Under the pieces are notes generated by a model. That model made no database searches, had not been told where the DNA came from, and saw only the letters and a program-made list of their open reading frames with translations. Positions 17,944 to 28,204 of a stretch of DNA of 64,000 nucleotides are shown here, one piece after another. A program made the position numbers and the translations under genes. How positions within the stretch are numbered: the first letter of the stretch is position 1; every line of letters starts with the position of its first letter. The stretch comes from an uncultured Aquimarina sp. (lineage in GTDB: Bacteria > Bacteroidota > Bacteroidia > Flavobacteriales > Flavobacteriaceae), in the NCBI GenBank assembly GCA_947498455.1, contig CANMKK010000006.1, forward strand, positions 124,001-188,000. The letters run 5' to 3'.

Positions 17944-20238
17944 TTAATGAAAAATCATACGCTCTCCAACGGCTTGATACTCTTCTTCAGAGGCTTTTCT
18001 ATACTTAAGCTCTACAGTATTCCAATCTGTTGCCCAGCATTGGGTAATCGTATTCAAATAAATTATTTTAAGCTTATGCTTTCCTTTCTGTAATGCAATC
18101 GAGTTTTCTTTAGGATGTTTTCTAACGGCATCATTATGATTTATAAGAAGTTGATCTCCTATCCATACTTGATCTTGAGTACTGGAAAAATAGTAAACTT
18201 CATCTTCAGGGACTTCAATATACCCTTCTAAGAATACAGCTCTAAAATTATCATCATTAACCTTATGCCCCCAATCATAGGTTTTGTTAGCATCTTTGAG
18301 GTTATTTATAATTACAGTATTTTGGGGAATTGTTTTCTCAGCTTCTGTTACTGTTTGAAAATATCCTTTTACCACTTTCATTTGCAATCCTGAGGACACT
18401 TTTTCAAGATTCATACTTTTTAATAGCTTTTGTTTCCGTATTAAAAGCCTTCTTACTTTACTCATTTTCCCATGCGGTAATATTGAAGCTATACTCAAAT
18501 CTGTATCTTCTTTTAACAGTATAGGTTTGGTATACTCTGTGCTATTACCATTGGGATCTGTTTTATCAACTGTATATACCATTTTTACAGGATGTGTAGT
18601 CTTAAAAGAAACTTCTACACTATCTGTAAAAACAATATGATCTGATGTAGGTCCTTCGGGTAATGGAATATGATAATTAATCTGTTTCTTATCTAATCTT
18701 GGGTATACATTATTTAACCTTGATAGAAAGTCTTTATAATCCTTTTTTTCAGACGAAGTCCAAGTTAATTCTGCTAATGCAATAATCCTGGGATATAATA
18801 GATACTCTATTGTTTCATCCTTATCAGCATACTCAGTCCAAACATTTGCTTGAGCACCCAAAATATGTTTCCTCTTGTCTTCTTGAATTTCTTTTGGGAT
18901 TGGATTATAATTATATATGGTTTCTAATGGTATATAGCCTCCAAAAGCCATTGGTTCTACTTTAAGGTCTCCCTGATAAAAATTAAGATAAACGTACTTA
19001 CTAGGTGTCATAATAACATCATGCCCAGCATTAGCAGCTTTTATACCTCCTTCTTCTCCTTGCCAAGACATGATATTAGTAGTTGGGGTAATACCTCCTT
19101 CTAAAATTTCATCCCAACCGATCATCTTCTTATTATGAGATTTTAAAATATCTTCTACTCTTTTCATAAAGTAGCTTTGCAATTCATTTACATCCTTTAA
19201 ATTCTCTTTTTTCATTACATTCTGACAATGTAATGACTTTTTCCACTCATCTTTTGGAACTTCGTCTCCTCCCATATGAAAATATTCGTATGGGAATAAA
19301 GCAGCTAACTCCGATACTACGTCACCAATAAAAGAAAAGGTTTCTTCTTTCCCTGCACACAAAATATTAGATTCTACTCCCCATAGATTTCTAACTTTAA
19401 AATCCTTCTTCTCACAAGCCAATTCTGGATACGCTTCTAAAATCGCAACAGCATGACCTGGCGTGTCAAATTCTGGAATTACATCTATAAATCGTTCTTT
19501 AGCATATGCTACAACTTCTTTTATCTGTTCCTGAGTGTAATAACCCTTATGTATGGTTTTATCCTTATTTTGTCGTACCGAACTTATCTCAGTAAGTTTT
19601 GGGTACTTTTTTATCTCAATTCTCCATCCTTGATCATCTGTTAGATGCCAATGAAATTTATTTATCTTAAAAAGAGCTAATACATCTAATTGCTTTTTTA
19701 TAAAGTCAATAGAGAAAAAATGTCGTGAAACATCAAGATGCATACCTCTCCAATCAAAAGCCGGACTATCTTTTATTTCTACAGATGGAATTTTCGCACC
19801 TTGACTAGGATCAGTAGGTAACAGTTGTAGTAAGGTCTGTAACCCATAAAACACCCCTTTAGGCGTTTTAGCAGTAATGGTCACTTCTTCTTTACTAGAG
19901 AAAAAATGGTATCCCTCTTCTCCTATTGAAAGATTTTCATCTATAGCTAAATGAATACTATTATCCTTTTTATCCTCTGTGTGTCCCAATGTCACTCCGA
20001 TACTTTTTTCAATCTTTTCGATAAAAAAAGTAGCAAGTGTTTTTAACTCTTCATCATTACAAAAAAAGTTGGTCTTTTCGGTTATTGAAAAATAACCATC
20101 CTTTTTCAATATTTGATCGGGTATGGGTATTATTGCAACTTTTTCTTCATTTGTCGAAACTTCAATATTCTCTTGTTTACAAGAAATGAACAACACAAAT
20201 AATAATATACTAGCAATACGAAAATTCATTAATTCCAA
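17944..20238 (-). CDS. GH20 beta-N-acetylhexosaminidase, lipoprotein
   Basis: 764 aa. It releases terminal GlcNAc from chitooligosaccharides. The lipoprotein signal ends at Cys20 (LLFVLFISCKQEN), so it is membrane-anchored, probably periplasmic. An N-terminal GH20b domain covers about 30-155. The GH20 barrel follows, with MHLDVSRHFF, FHWHLTDDQGWRIEIKKYP and the catalytic pair Asp325-Glu326 in HMGGDEVPKDEW. The C-terminal part has an Ig-like segment and a PA14-like segment (VYYFSSTQDQVWIGDQLLI). It is the last gene of the leftward chitin operon, 5 bp after the GlcNAc kinase gene. It would hydrolyse oligomers imported by SusCD. Confidence 0.95.
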   Translation of the reverse strand: MELMNFRIASILLFVLFISCKQENIEVSTNEEKVAIIPIPDQILKKDGYFSITEKTNFFCNDEELKTLATFFIEKIEKSIGVTLGHTEDKKDNSIHLAIDENLSIGEEGYHFFSSKEEVTITAKTPKGVFYGLQTLLQLLPTDPSQGAKIPSVEIKDSPAFDWRGMHLDVSRHFFSIDFIKKQLDVLALFKINKFHWHLTDDQGWRIEIKKYPKLTEISSVRQNKDKTIHKGYYTQEQIKEVVAYAKERFIDVIPEFDTPGHAVAILEAYPELACEKKDFKVRNLWGVESNILCAGKEETFSFIGDVVSELAALFPYEYFHMGGDEVPKDEWKKSLHCQNVMKKENLKDVNELQSYFMKRVEDILKSHNKKMIGWDEILEGGITPTTNIMSWQGEEGGIKAANAGHDVIMTPSKYVYLNFYQGDLKVEPMAFGGYIPLETIYNYNPIPKEIQEDKRKHILGAQANVWTEYADKDETIEYLLYPRIIALAELTWTSSEKKDYKDFLSRLNNVYPRLDKKQINYHIPLPEGPTSDHIVFTDSVEVSFKTTHPVKMVYTVDKTDPNGNSTEYTKPILLKEDTDLSIASILPHGKMSKVRRLLIRKQKLLKSMNLEKVSSGLQMKVVKGYFQTVTEAEKTIPQNTVIINNLKDANKTYDWGHKVNDDNFRAVFLEGYIEVPEDEVYYFSSTQDQVWIGDQLLINHNDAVRKHPKENSIALQKGKHKLKIIYLNTITQCWATDWNTVELKYRKASEEEYQAVGERMIFH

Positions 20239-20243
20239 TGTAT

Positions 20244-21107
20244 TTATAAAATGTTCTTATTAATAATATTATCTACAAGATGACCTACCGGTTTCTTAAT
20301 AAAACTTTTAACAATAAACCCTCTTTCATCCAGAGATTTTTTAATAACGTCCTGAGCATAATATGCTATTGACCCAACAAAATGAATAGGATTCTCAAGT
20401 AATTCTTCTTTGTAATTTAAAAGGTAGCTATCAATGAATTTCGCAATCCCTTGATATAAAATATTTTCTATAAATGGATGTCCCCTATGTTTAAATATAA
20501 ATGTTGCAAAAGAAGCTAGGTATTTATTTGGACTATCTACGGTATGTAGTTTTTTCAATAAAATATCTAAATCCGCTTCAAATTCCTTTTCAAAACTCTT
20601 TTCTAAGTCTAAGGGTAGTTTTTTTAGGTAATAACTCTTAATCACTTCTCTACCGAAATAATTACCACTCCCTTCATCTGCTAATAAATATCCCAGTGCC
20701 GGGGTTTTCTGAATGACTCTTTCTCCATCAAAATAACAACAATTAGCACCTGTCCCTAAAATACAAATCACTCCTGGCTTTTGAGTAGTTGCATGAACAG
20801 CAGCTATAATATCTTCTTCGACTCGTATAAATTCTGTCTCATTGAAAGTACTATGCAATAAATCTTTTATCATATTACCAGATCCAGATGATCCACATCC
20901 TGCACCATAAAAATAAATTTTATCAATTGTTAAAACCTGTTTTTTATTAAGAAGATCCTGCACTTGATTAATGGTGTTACCTATTTTTTTTTCGGATAAC
21001 AAAAGTGGGTTCAGTCCTTCTGTCTTTATTTTATCTATCCATTCGCCTTGGTTATTGATCAATACCCAATCACATTTAGAAGAACCACTATCTGCTACCA
21101 ATATCAT
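20244..21107 (-). CDS. N-acetylglucosamine kinase (BadF/BadG/BcrA/BcrD ATPase family)
   Basis: 287 aa with an ASKHA (actin-like ATPase) fold. The phosphate-1 motif is at the N-terminus (LVADSGSSKCDWVLI), a second glycine-rich ATP loop at about 116-122 (CILGTGANCCYF), and the family segment GYLLADEGSGNYFGREVI at about 139-156. It resembles mammalian NAGK-type kinases, which make GlcNAc-6-phosphate from free GlcNAc. The setting between the NagB-like gene and the hexosaminidase strongly supports GlcNAc as substrate. It would provide the phosphorylation step, because no PTS components are present in the window. Confidence 0.9.
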   Translation of the reverse strand: MILVADSGSSKCDWVLINNQGEWIDKIKTEGLNPLLLSEKKIGNTINQVQDLLNKKQVLTIDKIYFYGAGCGSSGSGNMIKDLLHSTFNETEFIRVEEDIIAAVHATTQKPGVICILGTGANCCYFDGERVIQKTPALGYLLADEGSGNYFGREVIKSYYLKKLPLDLEKSFEKEFEADLDILLKKLHTVDSPNKYLASFATFIFKHRGHPFIENILYQGIAKFIDSYLLNYKEELLENPIHFVGSIAYYAQDVIKKSLDERGFIVKSFIKKPVGHLVDNIINKNIL

Positions 21108-21134
21108 TCTTTACTTATTTGTTTTTACTATTTT

Positions 21135-21166
21135 AAAAAACATCCCTCAACCTTATGCAGAGGGAT
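21135..21166 (-). terminator. Stem-loop terminator after nagB copy 1
   Basis: Arms ATCCCTC (21142-21148) and GAGGGAT (21160-21166), with a run of T on the minus strand (A run 21135-21140). The 11-nt loop is the reverse orientation of the loop in the matching terminator at 28205-28238. It would partly separate nagB from the kinase gene. Confidence 0.75.
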
Positions 21167-21168
21167 AT

Positions 21169-23267
21169 TTTATCTGAATTTAAAAATTGAAACATCTATC
21201 ATCTCAATTTCTTGTCTAAAGCTATTTAAACTTATATCGCTTAAATGCTTCTATGGCTTCATAATCTGCTAATCCTAATTCATCATATAACAAAGCCGTA
21301 TTTCTATTACGCTCCTGAGCTCGTAACCAAAACTCCCGTGCATCTTCTCCCTGAAACATAACCCGATCCTTTTGGGATTGATGAAACAAAATAGCGTTTG
21401 TCTTTTTGTTTACCTCATCAGGGCTCAAAGGGACTGCCATCTCTATCTCTGAAACATCCCACTCCTGCCAAGCTCCTCGATATAACCAGACCCAGCAGTC
21501 ATCCATAAAGGATTCGTCCTTGACTCTATCAATAGCAGCGAAGATAGCGTCTAAACAAACCTTATGAGTACCATGAGGATCTGCTAAATCACCTGCTGCA
21601 TAAATCTGATGCGGCTTTACTGATTCGATAATGCTCTGAACTATAGTTATGTCCTCTGCTCCTAATGGATTCTTCTTAACCTTACCTGTTTCATAAAAAG
21701 GTAAATCCAAAAAATGAACCTTACTATCCTCTAATCCAAAGTAACGAGTGGCTCCTAATGATTCCATCCGACGGATCAAACCCTTGATCTTTCTGGCCTC
21801 TAATACATCTATATCACTCGTCTTCTTGGATCGAAGTGACTCTATAATCCTTTGATAAACTGTATCCCTATTATCGGGGTTAAAACTCTGTGCAACTTCT
21901 GCAAACTTTAATGCCTCTTCATCCGTTACAGCAATGTTACCAGATGTCTGATACGCGATATGAACATCATGACCCTGATCGATCAATCGTAAAAAGGTAC
22001 CTCCCATAGAAATAACATCATCATCCGGATGTGGGCTAAAGATCAAAACACGCTTCTTAGATGGTTCCGCACGCTCCGGCCTATTGGTGTCATCCGCTTG
22101 AGGTTTACCTCCTGGCCATCCTGTGATCGTATGCTGAAGTTTATTAAAAATAGTAATGTTTAGATTATAAGAAGACCCTTCTAAGGCCAATAATCCAGAC
22201 ATCCCATGTTCATTATAATCCTTATCTGTGAGCTTCAAAACTGGCTTCTTAACCTCCTGACTTAACCAGGTAACCGCCTTAAATTTTAATGCCTCTGTCC
22301 AAATACACTGATCTACCAACCAAGGTGTCTTGATACGTGTCAACTCAGAAGCAGCTTCTGAATCTAAAATGATAGTTGTATTCTTATGCTCCTGTAGAAA
22401 AGATGCTGGAATACTAGGAATGATTTCACCCTCTATCGTTTCTTTAACAACAGTAGCCTTTTTATGACCCCAAGCCAATAATATAACTCGCTTAGATTTC
22501 ATAATCGTATTGATACCCATCGTGACCGCCTTCTTGGGAACATTCTCTAAACCATTAAAGTCAGATGATGCATCACTTCTGGTAACATGGTCTAAAGTAA
22601 TCATACGAGTCCCAGAATTAGGATGTGAACCTGGCTCATTAAAACCAATATGACCTGTCCTTCCGATTCCAAGTAATTGAAAATCCAATCCTCCATATCG
22701 CTTAATCTTCATCTCATAATCAATACAATATTGATCCATATCTGATAATGGAATGTCTCCCTTGGGAATATTCACATTCTCTGGGTTGATATCGACATGA
22801 TCAAAAAGATGCTGGTGCATAAAATGATAATAACTCTGCTGGTGATCACAATCCATAGGATAATACTCATCCAGATTAAATGTCACAACATTCCGAAAAC
22901 TAAGCTCTCCTGAACGATGTAAGTTTACCAACTCCTCATATACCTTTATAGGAGAAGATCCTGTAGCTAAACCCAAAACACATGGCTTGCCTTCCTCATC
23001 CTTTTGTTTTATTAAAGAAGCTATCTCATTAGCTACTAATCGCGAGGCAATAGAAGAGTCCGAAAATATCTCATTGTGAATTCTCTCATATTTCGTATCC
23101 TCAAATGTACCAACTTGTTTGTATTCAATCTCTTGAATCATTTTCATAACAGTTTTTTTGTTTGGTTTCAAGTATATACTCTTTGGAAGTAAAGAGATGA
23201 ACCTTATGTGGTGGAAAAGTTAAGATTCATCTCTTTTTTATAGTTAATAATTGGCTAATTCTAATAA
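21169..23267. repeat. Direct repeat, about 2.1 kb, copy 1 (contains nagB)
   Basis: Matches 28240-30338 at a constant offset of 7071 bp. The encoded proteins are identical over 649 residues, and every noncoding flank I compared is identical up to the stated borders. The copies diverge at base 23268 on the right. On the left there is one mismatch at 21168, just inside the terminator hairpin, with partial similarity continuing to about 21131. Confidence 0.9.
21222..23171 (-). CDS. nagB: Glucosamine-6-phosphate deaminase-like protein fused to LmbE/PIG-L deacetylase domain (copy 1)
   Basis: 649 aa in two domains. Residues about 35-300 are NagB-like: LGLATGSSPIKVYEELV binds the sugar phosphate, and FNLDEYYP holds Asp101. 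GIGRTGHIGFNEPGS keeps His174 and Glu179. The position of E. coli NagB Asp141 is Thr172 here. Residues about 372-640 are a LmbE/PIG-L zinc deacetylase domain with HPDDD (381-385) and DPHGTH (531-536). NagB turns glucosamine-6-P into fructose-6-P and ammonia; LmbE relatives remove N-acetyl groups from GlcNAc compounds. One protein could therefore do both steps from GlcNAc-6-P (inference). It is protein-identical to copy 2 and visibly more GC-rich than its neighbours. Confidence 0.9.
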   Translation of the reverse strand: MKPNKKTVMKMIQEIEYKQVGTFEDTKYERIHNEIFSDSSIASRLVANEIASLIKQKDEEGKPCVLGLATGSSPIKVYEELVNLHRSGELSFRNVVTFNLDEYYPMDCDHQQSYYHFMHQHLFDHVDINPENVNIPKGDIPLSDMDQYCIDYEMKIKRYGGLDFQLLGIGRTGHIGFNEPGSHPNSGTRMITLDHVTRSDASSDFNGLENVPKKAVTMGINTIMKSKRVILLAWGHKKATVVKETIEGEIIPSIPASFLQEHKNTTIILDSEAASELTRIKTPWLVDQCIWTEALKFKAVTWLSQEVKKPVLKLTDKDYNEHGMSGLLALEGSSYNLNITIFNKLQHTITGWPGGKPQADDTNRPERAEPSKKRVLIFSPHPDDDVISMGGTFLRLIDQGHDVHIAYQTSGNIAVTDEEALKFAEVAQSFNPDNRDTVYQRIIESLRSKKTSDIDVLEARKIKGLIRRMESLGATRYFGLEDSKVHFLDLPFYETGKVKKNPLGAEDITIVQSIIESVKPHQIYAAGDLADPHGTHKVCLDAIFAAIDRVKDESFMDDCWVWLYRGAWQEWDVSEIEMAVPLSPDEVNKKTNAILFHQSQKDRVMFQGEDAREFWLRAQERNRNTALLYDELGLADYEAIEAFKRYKFK

Positions 23268-23274
23268 TTTAAAG

Positions 23275-24816
23275 TTAGTTAACATCCCACCAAAGGTTAG
23301 TTGTCATTACATCTGCCCCCTGTCTGGTAATTGCAGCATTCACATTTTCTTCATTAGAAATAATCTCAGTAGCTGAATACGGTAATCTTCTAGGTACTAC
23401 TCCATTATTAGGTTGTGTAACAAAAAAGATATTATTGTCAGTCAATGCTGGTATTAAATCTGTACGTCTTACTAGCGACCAAGCTTCATAACCATTCAAT
23501 AACAAAGCTAACCATCGCTGATTCCACACCATTTCTAATTGCTCTGCATTAGATCCTGATAAGGTAGCAATAGCTTCGTCAGCTATAAAAGTATCGATGT
23601 CTGCAGCATCTACTCCCCAGAAATTCATACTTGCTCTAATACCATCCTCGTATAAAGCTTGTGCATTTCCTGAATATCCTAATAGCGCCGCTTCTGCTTG
23701 TAAGAAATAAGATTCTGCAGCAGTTAATACCTGCGTAGGAACAATGGAAGAAACATCGGTTGTAGAAGTTCCAATAATTTTTGCAGATGGTACTGCCAAA
23801 TCATCTCTTAATGGAGTTGTTCTTCCAGATACGGCAGCACCAGTATAAGTTCCGTTTGGAGAAGGATCAGCCATTTGGGTCATTCTTGGATCGTTATTAT
23901 CATTAAGCATATTCATATACCTCTCAGAAAATGCCCACTTAGAACCAAAACCTCCAAATCCATGCCATACATCTTCAAAACTTCCGTCAAGGAAAGAAAG
24001 AATTAAAGCTGAGCTCGATTTATCGATAAGTGCTTGATTAGACTCATCAATAAGAGGTTTACTTAAACAGTCATTAATTGTAGTATCGATAAACGCCTGA
24101 TCTCCCGCATTGATAAACGCGTCTCTAGCTCTAATAGCCATGCGTAAACGTAACGTATTAGCAAATGCAGCCCATTTTTGCGGATCACCATTATATATAA
24201 AATCTCCTTCTGCTCCAGCAATAACCTCTGTAGAGCTACCGATCTCACTAATTTGAGCAGTTAGGTTATTAATAATACCTTCATAAATGTCTTTTTGAGC
24301 ATCATAAACTGGTTTAGGGTTCTCCAAAATCAATTCACTTCCGATCACATCATTATAAGGAACATCTCCAAAAACATCAGTCATCTTTTGATAAAACCAA
24401 GACATCATAATTCTCGCAACTGCTGCTCCGTTTTTATCATTTTCTTTAATATAAGTATTTAATAGATTCCTTACATTTAAAGATACTTTTTGATAGGACG
24501 CATCGAACATCGCATTTGTCCATCCGGTATTGTTTTGATACTCATCTCCTCCAAACCAAGATCCTTCAGCATTATAACTAAATTGGTTTGCAAATCTACT
24601 GGAGTAAATTATATTACCTCTCCATGTTAAAAAACGAGGTTCAGCAAATTCGAAATACTGAACACCTGCCATAATTCCTTCTATAGTCGCAGTTTCAGGG
24701 CTATCAGGATTCGTGTTTATCTCTTCAAAATCTTTCGTACACGATATAGGTGCAATAATTAGGAAGAATATCCCTAACCCCCATAGTATATTATTTTTTA
24801 CTTTCATGTTCTTCAT
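23275..24816 (-). CDS. SusD/RagB-like outer-membrane lipoprotein (unit 2)
   Basis: 513 aa. The surface-exposed partner that captures glycan for the SusC channel. The lipoprotein signal ends at the cysteine in FFLIIAPISCTKDFEEINTNP. The N-terminal motif FEEINTNPD and the helical TPR-like core (KWAAFANTLRLRMAIRARDA, ESYFLQAEAALLGYSGNAQA) place it in the SusD-like family. The C-terminus WWDVN matches that of its neighbour family members. It starts 18 bp after the susC stop codon and is followed 103 bp later by nagB copy 1. By context it should bind chitooligosaccharides, but it differs clearly from the unit 1 SusD, so its preference may differ. Confidence 0.92.
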   Translation of the reverse strand: MKNMKVKNNILWGLGIFFLIIAPISCTKDFEEINTNPDSPETATIEGIMAGVQYFEFAEPRFLTWRGNIIYSSRFANQFSYNAEGSWFGGDEYQNNTGWTNAMFDASYQKVSLNVRNLLNTYIKENDKNGAAVARIMMSWFYQKMTDVFGDVPYNDVIGSELILENPKPVYDAQKDIYEGIINNLTAQISEIGSSTEVIAGAEGDFIYNGDPQKWAAFANTLRLRMAIRARDAFINAGDQAFIDTTINDCLSKPLIDESNQALIDKSSSALILSFLDGSFEDVWHGFGGFGSKWAFSERYMNMLNDNNDPRMTQMADPSPNGTYTGAAVSGRTTPLRDDLAVPSAKIIGTSTTDVSSIVPTQVLTAAESYFLQAEAALLGYSGNAQALYEDGIRASMNFWGVDAADIDTFIADEAIATLSGSNAEQLEMVWNQRWLALLLNGYEAWSLVRRTDLIPALTDNNIFFVTQPNNGVVPRRLPYSATEIISNEENVNAAITRQGADVMTTNLWWDVN

Positions 24817-24834
24817 TTTATTTTATTTTATTTC

Positions 24835-27800
24835 TTAGAAAGTGACACTTAATTTTAATCCATGGCTACTAGCAGTAGGAATTCCATAAAATTCAACTCC
24901 AGAGAAATTGTTATTAAAACCAGTTTCCGGATCAAAATTATCTGTATTCTTATGTAAGATGGCTAAGTTTCTACCTATATAACTAAGAGATAAATTCGAC
25001 ACGTGTAATGATTTTATAACGCTTTGAGGAAAAGAGTACCCTAATGTAAGCTCTCTAAATTTCACAAAACTTCCATCATACACCCAGTTTTCACTAATCT
25101 GTCCTAATCTCCCCCAATGAGCTTGTGGCTCTACTCCTCTTTGCTGAACAGTATCATCTAAGGTTCCATTGATTACGGCTCCATCTGGAACTGCTATACC
25201 TTGTCCTCCTGTAAAATAATCACGTCCTTCTAAAGTTGCAAGTGCAGTACCTTGTGTATGACTCTGTAATTCTGAGAAAGAAAAGATATCTCCTCCAAAT
25301 CTCGCATCTAACAAAAAGCTTAAAGAAAGTTGCTTATATGTAAAGGTGTTACTCCAGTTTAAGAAAGCATCAGGAGTTGCATCTCCAATTTTCTGAATTT
25401 CACCTACTTCAGGCAAACCATTAGAATCATATATGATATTCCCATTATCATCTCTATTAAAAGATGGCCCATATAATCCTTGAGGACTCGATCCAACTTC
25501 TGCAGCAACTGCCACAACATCATTAAACTGTCTTACTAAGATATTTCTTTCTACTCCTTGCGCTAATTCTTCAACTACATTATCATTAGTAGTAAAATTA
25601 ACGTTAGTGGACCAACTAAAGTTATCATTTTTTATAATGTCCGCATTTAAAGAAAGTTCGATTCCTTTACTTGTTACCAATCCAGCATTAATAATTTGAT
25701 TAGCAGCTCCACTCGATGCTGGTAACGATAATTGTAGTATTTGATCTTCTGTTCTAATACTATAATAAGTTGCAGCTAATCCAATTCTATTGTTTAAAAA
25801 CTTAGCATCTAATCCAAATTCTAATGTATTAGATATTTCTGCAACTAAACCTGGATTTTTAAGTTGTGGTCCGGCACCTGCTCCTTCCTCATTATCTCCG
25901 AAAAAGAAAAATCGCTGACCATTAAAAAGTCCTGAAGAAATATTATACGTATTCCTTAATTGGTAAGCACTTGTAGCATTTCCTGTCTGCGCAAAACTAC
26001 CTCTTATTTTTAAATAAGATAATACATCATTATCCTGAAGTGAAGGAATAGCGTCACTTAATACTGCACTAATTCCAACAGAAGGATAAAAGAAAGATGC
26101 TTCATCAATAGGAAGCGTAGAACTCCAATCATTTCTAGCAGTAAATTCAGCAAATAAATAATTGTTATACCCTAAAGTTGCAGAACCGTAAACAGAGTTT
26201 GAAGAGTTTTGCGGATTACTAGGAACAGAAGTCGTACTTTCAAAGTTATTCAACGAAAAGAAGTTAGGAATTAGAAAAGTTTCTCCTGTTGATGTTATGG
26301 ATTTAAATGAAACATCTGAATGACTAAATCCAACCGTAGACCCTAAACTAACTTTTTCACTTAAGTCTGTATTATAGGTAAAAATAAGATCATAATTATT
26401 CGTTTTTGAAACTGAATTACGATCTATTAACCTACCATTACTTGCAATATCAAACGCTCCCATCGGATTAAATATTTGTTGACCTACATTAATTTGATCC
26501 TGAGATATTCTGGCAAGTGCTTTTAGTCCTTTGTAGATATCAAAGTCAAACTCTAATAACCCAATATATCGATCTGTTTCATCCTCATTAAGTTTAGTAT
26601 TAACGGTATAATAAGGGTTCATGATAAACGCTCCAGACCAATTATTAGGTGTTCCGCCTGCAGTTAATGAATTACTTTCCAAAAGTCCATTAGAAATATT
26701 TCTTGGACGTAATGTTAATGCTCTTCCTATGTTTGATTGTCCACCTGTTAGCTCTGGTCTATTTTCACCATCTTGATTTATATAATCAATTTTACCAGTA
26801 ATTCTTAACCACTTCGCTGCCTGTATGCCAGCTTTTAAACTTAAGTTTTGACGCGTTAATCTACTTCCAGGCACTACTGATTCATTATCCGCACGCGAAT
26901 AACTAAATCGATAATCATATTTTTCATTTCCTTGTGAAATTGCTATAGAATTCAAAAAAGAAAAACCCGTTTGAAAAAAGTCTTTATAATCATTATCTGA
27001 ACCAGAATAAGCAGCCGTTCCTTGTCCATCAAAACGTTCTCTCTGTGTTCCGTCTAAACGGGGACCAAAACTGCTACCAACTGTTGTATCATATAATAAC
27101 TCATTAGTTCCTGTATCGAATCGCCCTTGACCATATTCATTTTGAAGCTCACGGTTTACAAGCACTGAACTACCAGTCACTGATGAACTAAATTCTACCT
27201 TTGTTTTATCAGAACGTCCTTTTTTGGTAGTAATCACCAAAACCCCGTTAATTCCTCTAAAACCATATAGTGCTGTGGCATTACCTCCTTTTAATAATGA
27301 TACATTTTCTATATCATTAGGGTTTAAGTTTGATAACGTATTTCCATAATCAATTCCTGAAGCAAAATCTCCTTGATCTCCTTGATTAGCACTAATAATA
27401 ACTCCATCAAGAACTATTAAGGGTTGGTTACCCGAACTAAGAGAACTAATCCCCCTTACATTGATACTTATGGAACTTCCTATCCCTCCTGCATTAGAAT
27501 TGATGTTTACACCAGCAAGTTTTCCTTGTAATGCAGACCCTATATTTGGGTCAGCTGTTTGTGTTAATGCTTCTGTTTTTACAGTTTGGACACTATATCC
27601 AAGTTTTTTAACTTCTTGTTTTAGTCCAAATGCAGTAACTACGATTTCGTCTAGTTGTTCTGCATCTTGTTTCATTTGAACATTGATTACAGTATCACTT
27701 CCCACAGTTACATTTTTGGTAAGCATACCTAAATAAGAAAATTGAAGAACATCTCCGGTAGAGGCGTTAATCGAATATTTCCCGTCGAAATCTGTTTGTA

Positions 27801-27954
27801 CTCCATTTGAGGTTCCTACTACAAGTATATTAACTCCCGGCAATGGTATACCATCCGAAGCTCCCGTTACTGTTCCTGTGATTTGGGTTCCCTGCCCAAA
27901 ACTCAAGAAAGAAAAAACCATCAAAATAATTGATGTAATAATTTTTTGTTTCAT
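24835..27954 (-). CDS. SusC/RagA-like TonB-dependent transporter (unit 2)
   Basis: 1039-aa outer-membrane transporter for large glycans, powered by TonB. After the signal peptide (ILMVFSFLSFGQG) come a carboxypeptidase-regulatory-like domain (about 23-100, ITGTVTGASDGIPLPGVNI) and a TonB-box/plug region. The plug carries the SusC signature GVLVITTKKGR near residue 245. A 22-strand barrel ends in aromatic SHGLKLSVTF. The first roughly 95 residues are nearly the same as in the other SusC, and the rest is strongly diverged. It leads a susC-susD-nagB unit and shares a conserved 62-bp upstream element with unit 1. Confidence 0.95.
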   Translation of the reverse strand: MKQKIITSIILMVFSFLSFGQGTQITGTVTGASDGIPLPGVNILVVGTSNGVQTDFDGKYSINASTGDVLQFSYLGMLTKNVTVGSDTVINVQMKQDAEQLDEIVVTAFGLKQEVKKLGYSVQTVKTEALTQTADPNIGSALQGKLAGVNINSNAGGIGSSISINVRGISSLSSGNQPLIVLDGVIISANQGDQGDFASGIDYGNTLSNLNPNDIENVSLLKGGNATALYGFRGINGVLVITTKKGRSDKTKVEFSSSVTGSSVLVNRELQNEYGQGRFDTGTNELLYDTTVGSSFGPRLDGTQRERFDGQGTAAYSGSDNDYKDFFQTGFSFLNSIAISQGNEKYDYRFSYSRADNESVVPGSRLTRQNLSLKAGIQAAKWLRITGKIDYINQDGENRPELTGGQSNIGRALTLRPRNISNGLLESNSLTAGGTPNNWSGAFIMNPYYTVNTKLNEDETDRYIGLLEFDFDIYKGLKALARISQDQINVGQQIFNPMGAFDIASNGRLIDRNSVSKTNNYDLIFTYNTDLSEKVSLGSTVGFSHSDVSFKSITSTGETFLIPNFFSLNNFESTTSVPSNPQNSSNSVYGSATLGYNNYLFAEFTARNDWSSTLPIDEASFFYPSVGISAVLSDAIPSLQDNDVLSYLKIRGSFAQTGNATSAYQLRNTYNISSGLFNGQRFFFFGDNEEGAGAGPQLKNPGLVAEISNTLEFGLDAKFLNNRIGLAATYYSIRTEDQILQLSLPASSGAANQIINAGLVTSKGIELSLNADIIKNDNFSWSTNVNFTTNDNVVEELAQGVERNILVRQFNDVVAVAAEVGSSPQGLYGPSFNRDDNGNIIYDSNGLPEVGEIQKIGDATPDAFLNWSNTFTYKQLSLSFLLDARFGGDIFSFSELQSHTQGTALATLEGRDYFTGGQGIAVPDGAVINGTLDDTVQQRGVEPQAHWGRLGQISENWVYDGSFVKFRELTLGYSFPQSVIKSLHVSNLSLSYIGRNLAILHKNTDNFDPETGFNNNFSGVEFYGIPTASSHGLKLSVTF

Positions 27955-28018
27955 ATTAATTTAGATTTAATGAAATGTTAAAGCAAGGGTTAAAGTAGTT
28001 TTTTAATCCAATAGGATA

Positions 28019-28080
28019 TTTTTTTTTAGACGAACGACATCATTTTTAGAATAATCAACATTCTATAACCCATTTTGGTT
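28019..28080 (-). promoter_or_regulatory. Conserved susC upstream element, copy 2
   Basis: 62-bp block, about 65 bp before the susC start, that matches 35052-35113 at about 50 of 62 positions without gaps. The best-kept core reads AATGATGTCGTT then GTCTAAAAAAAA on the coding strand. It probably contains the promoter or a regulator site shared by both units. Confidence 0.6.
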
Positions 28081-28204
28081 TTTCAAAAATGCTTCACATT
28101 TATTATTTCACATTTTTGAGCACAAATACTTCTACGTTTTATAAAAAATGTGTTAAAAAACAATATGAATAACAACCTAAAAAATGTTAAACATTTATAA
28201 TTTT

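Noticed and set aside
28019..28080. Standard LytTR double-repeat binding site in the susC upstream element
   Set aside because: I could not find the two 9-bp repeats with about 12-bp spacing that LytTR regulators normally use.
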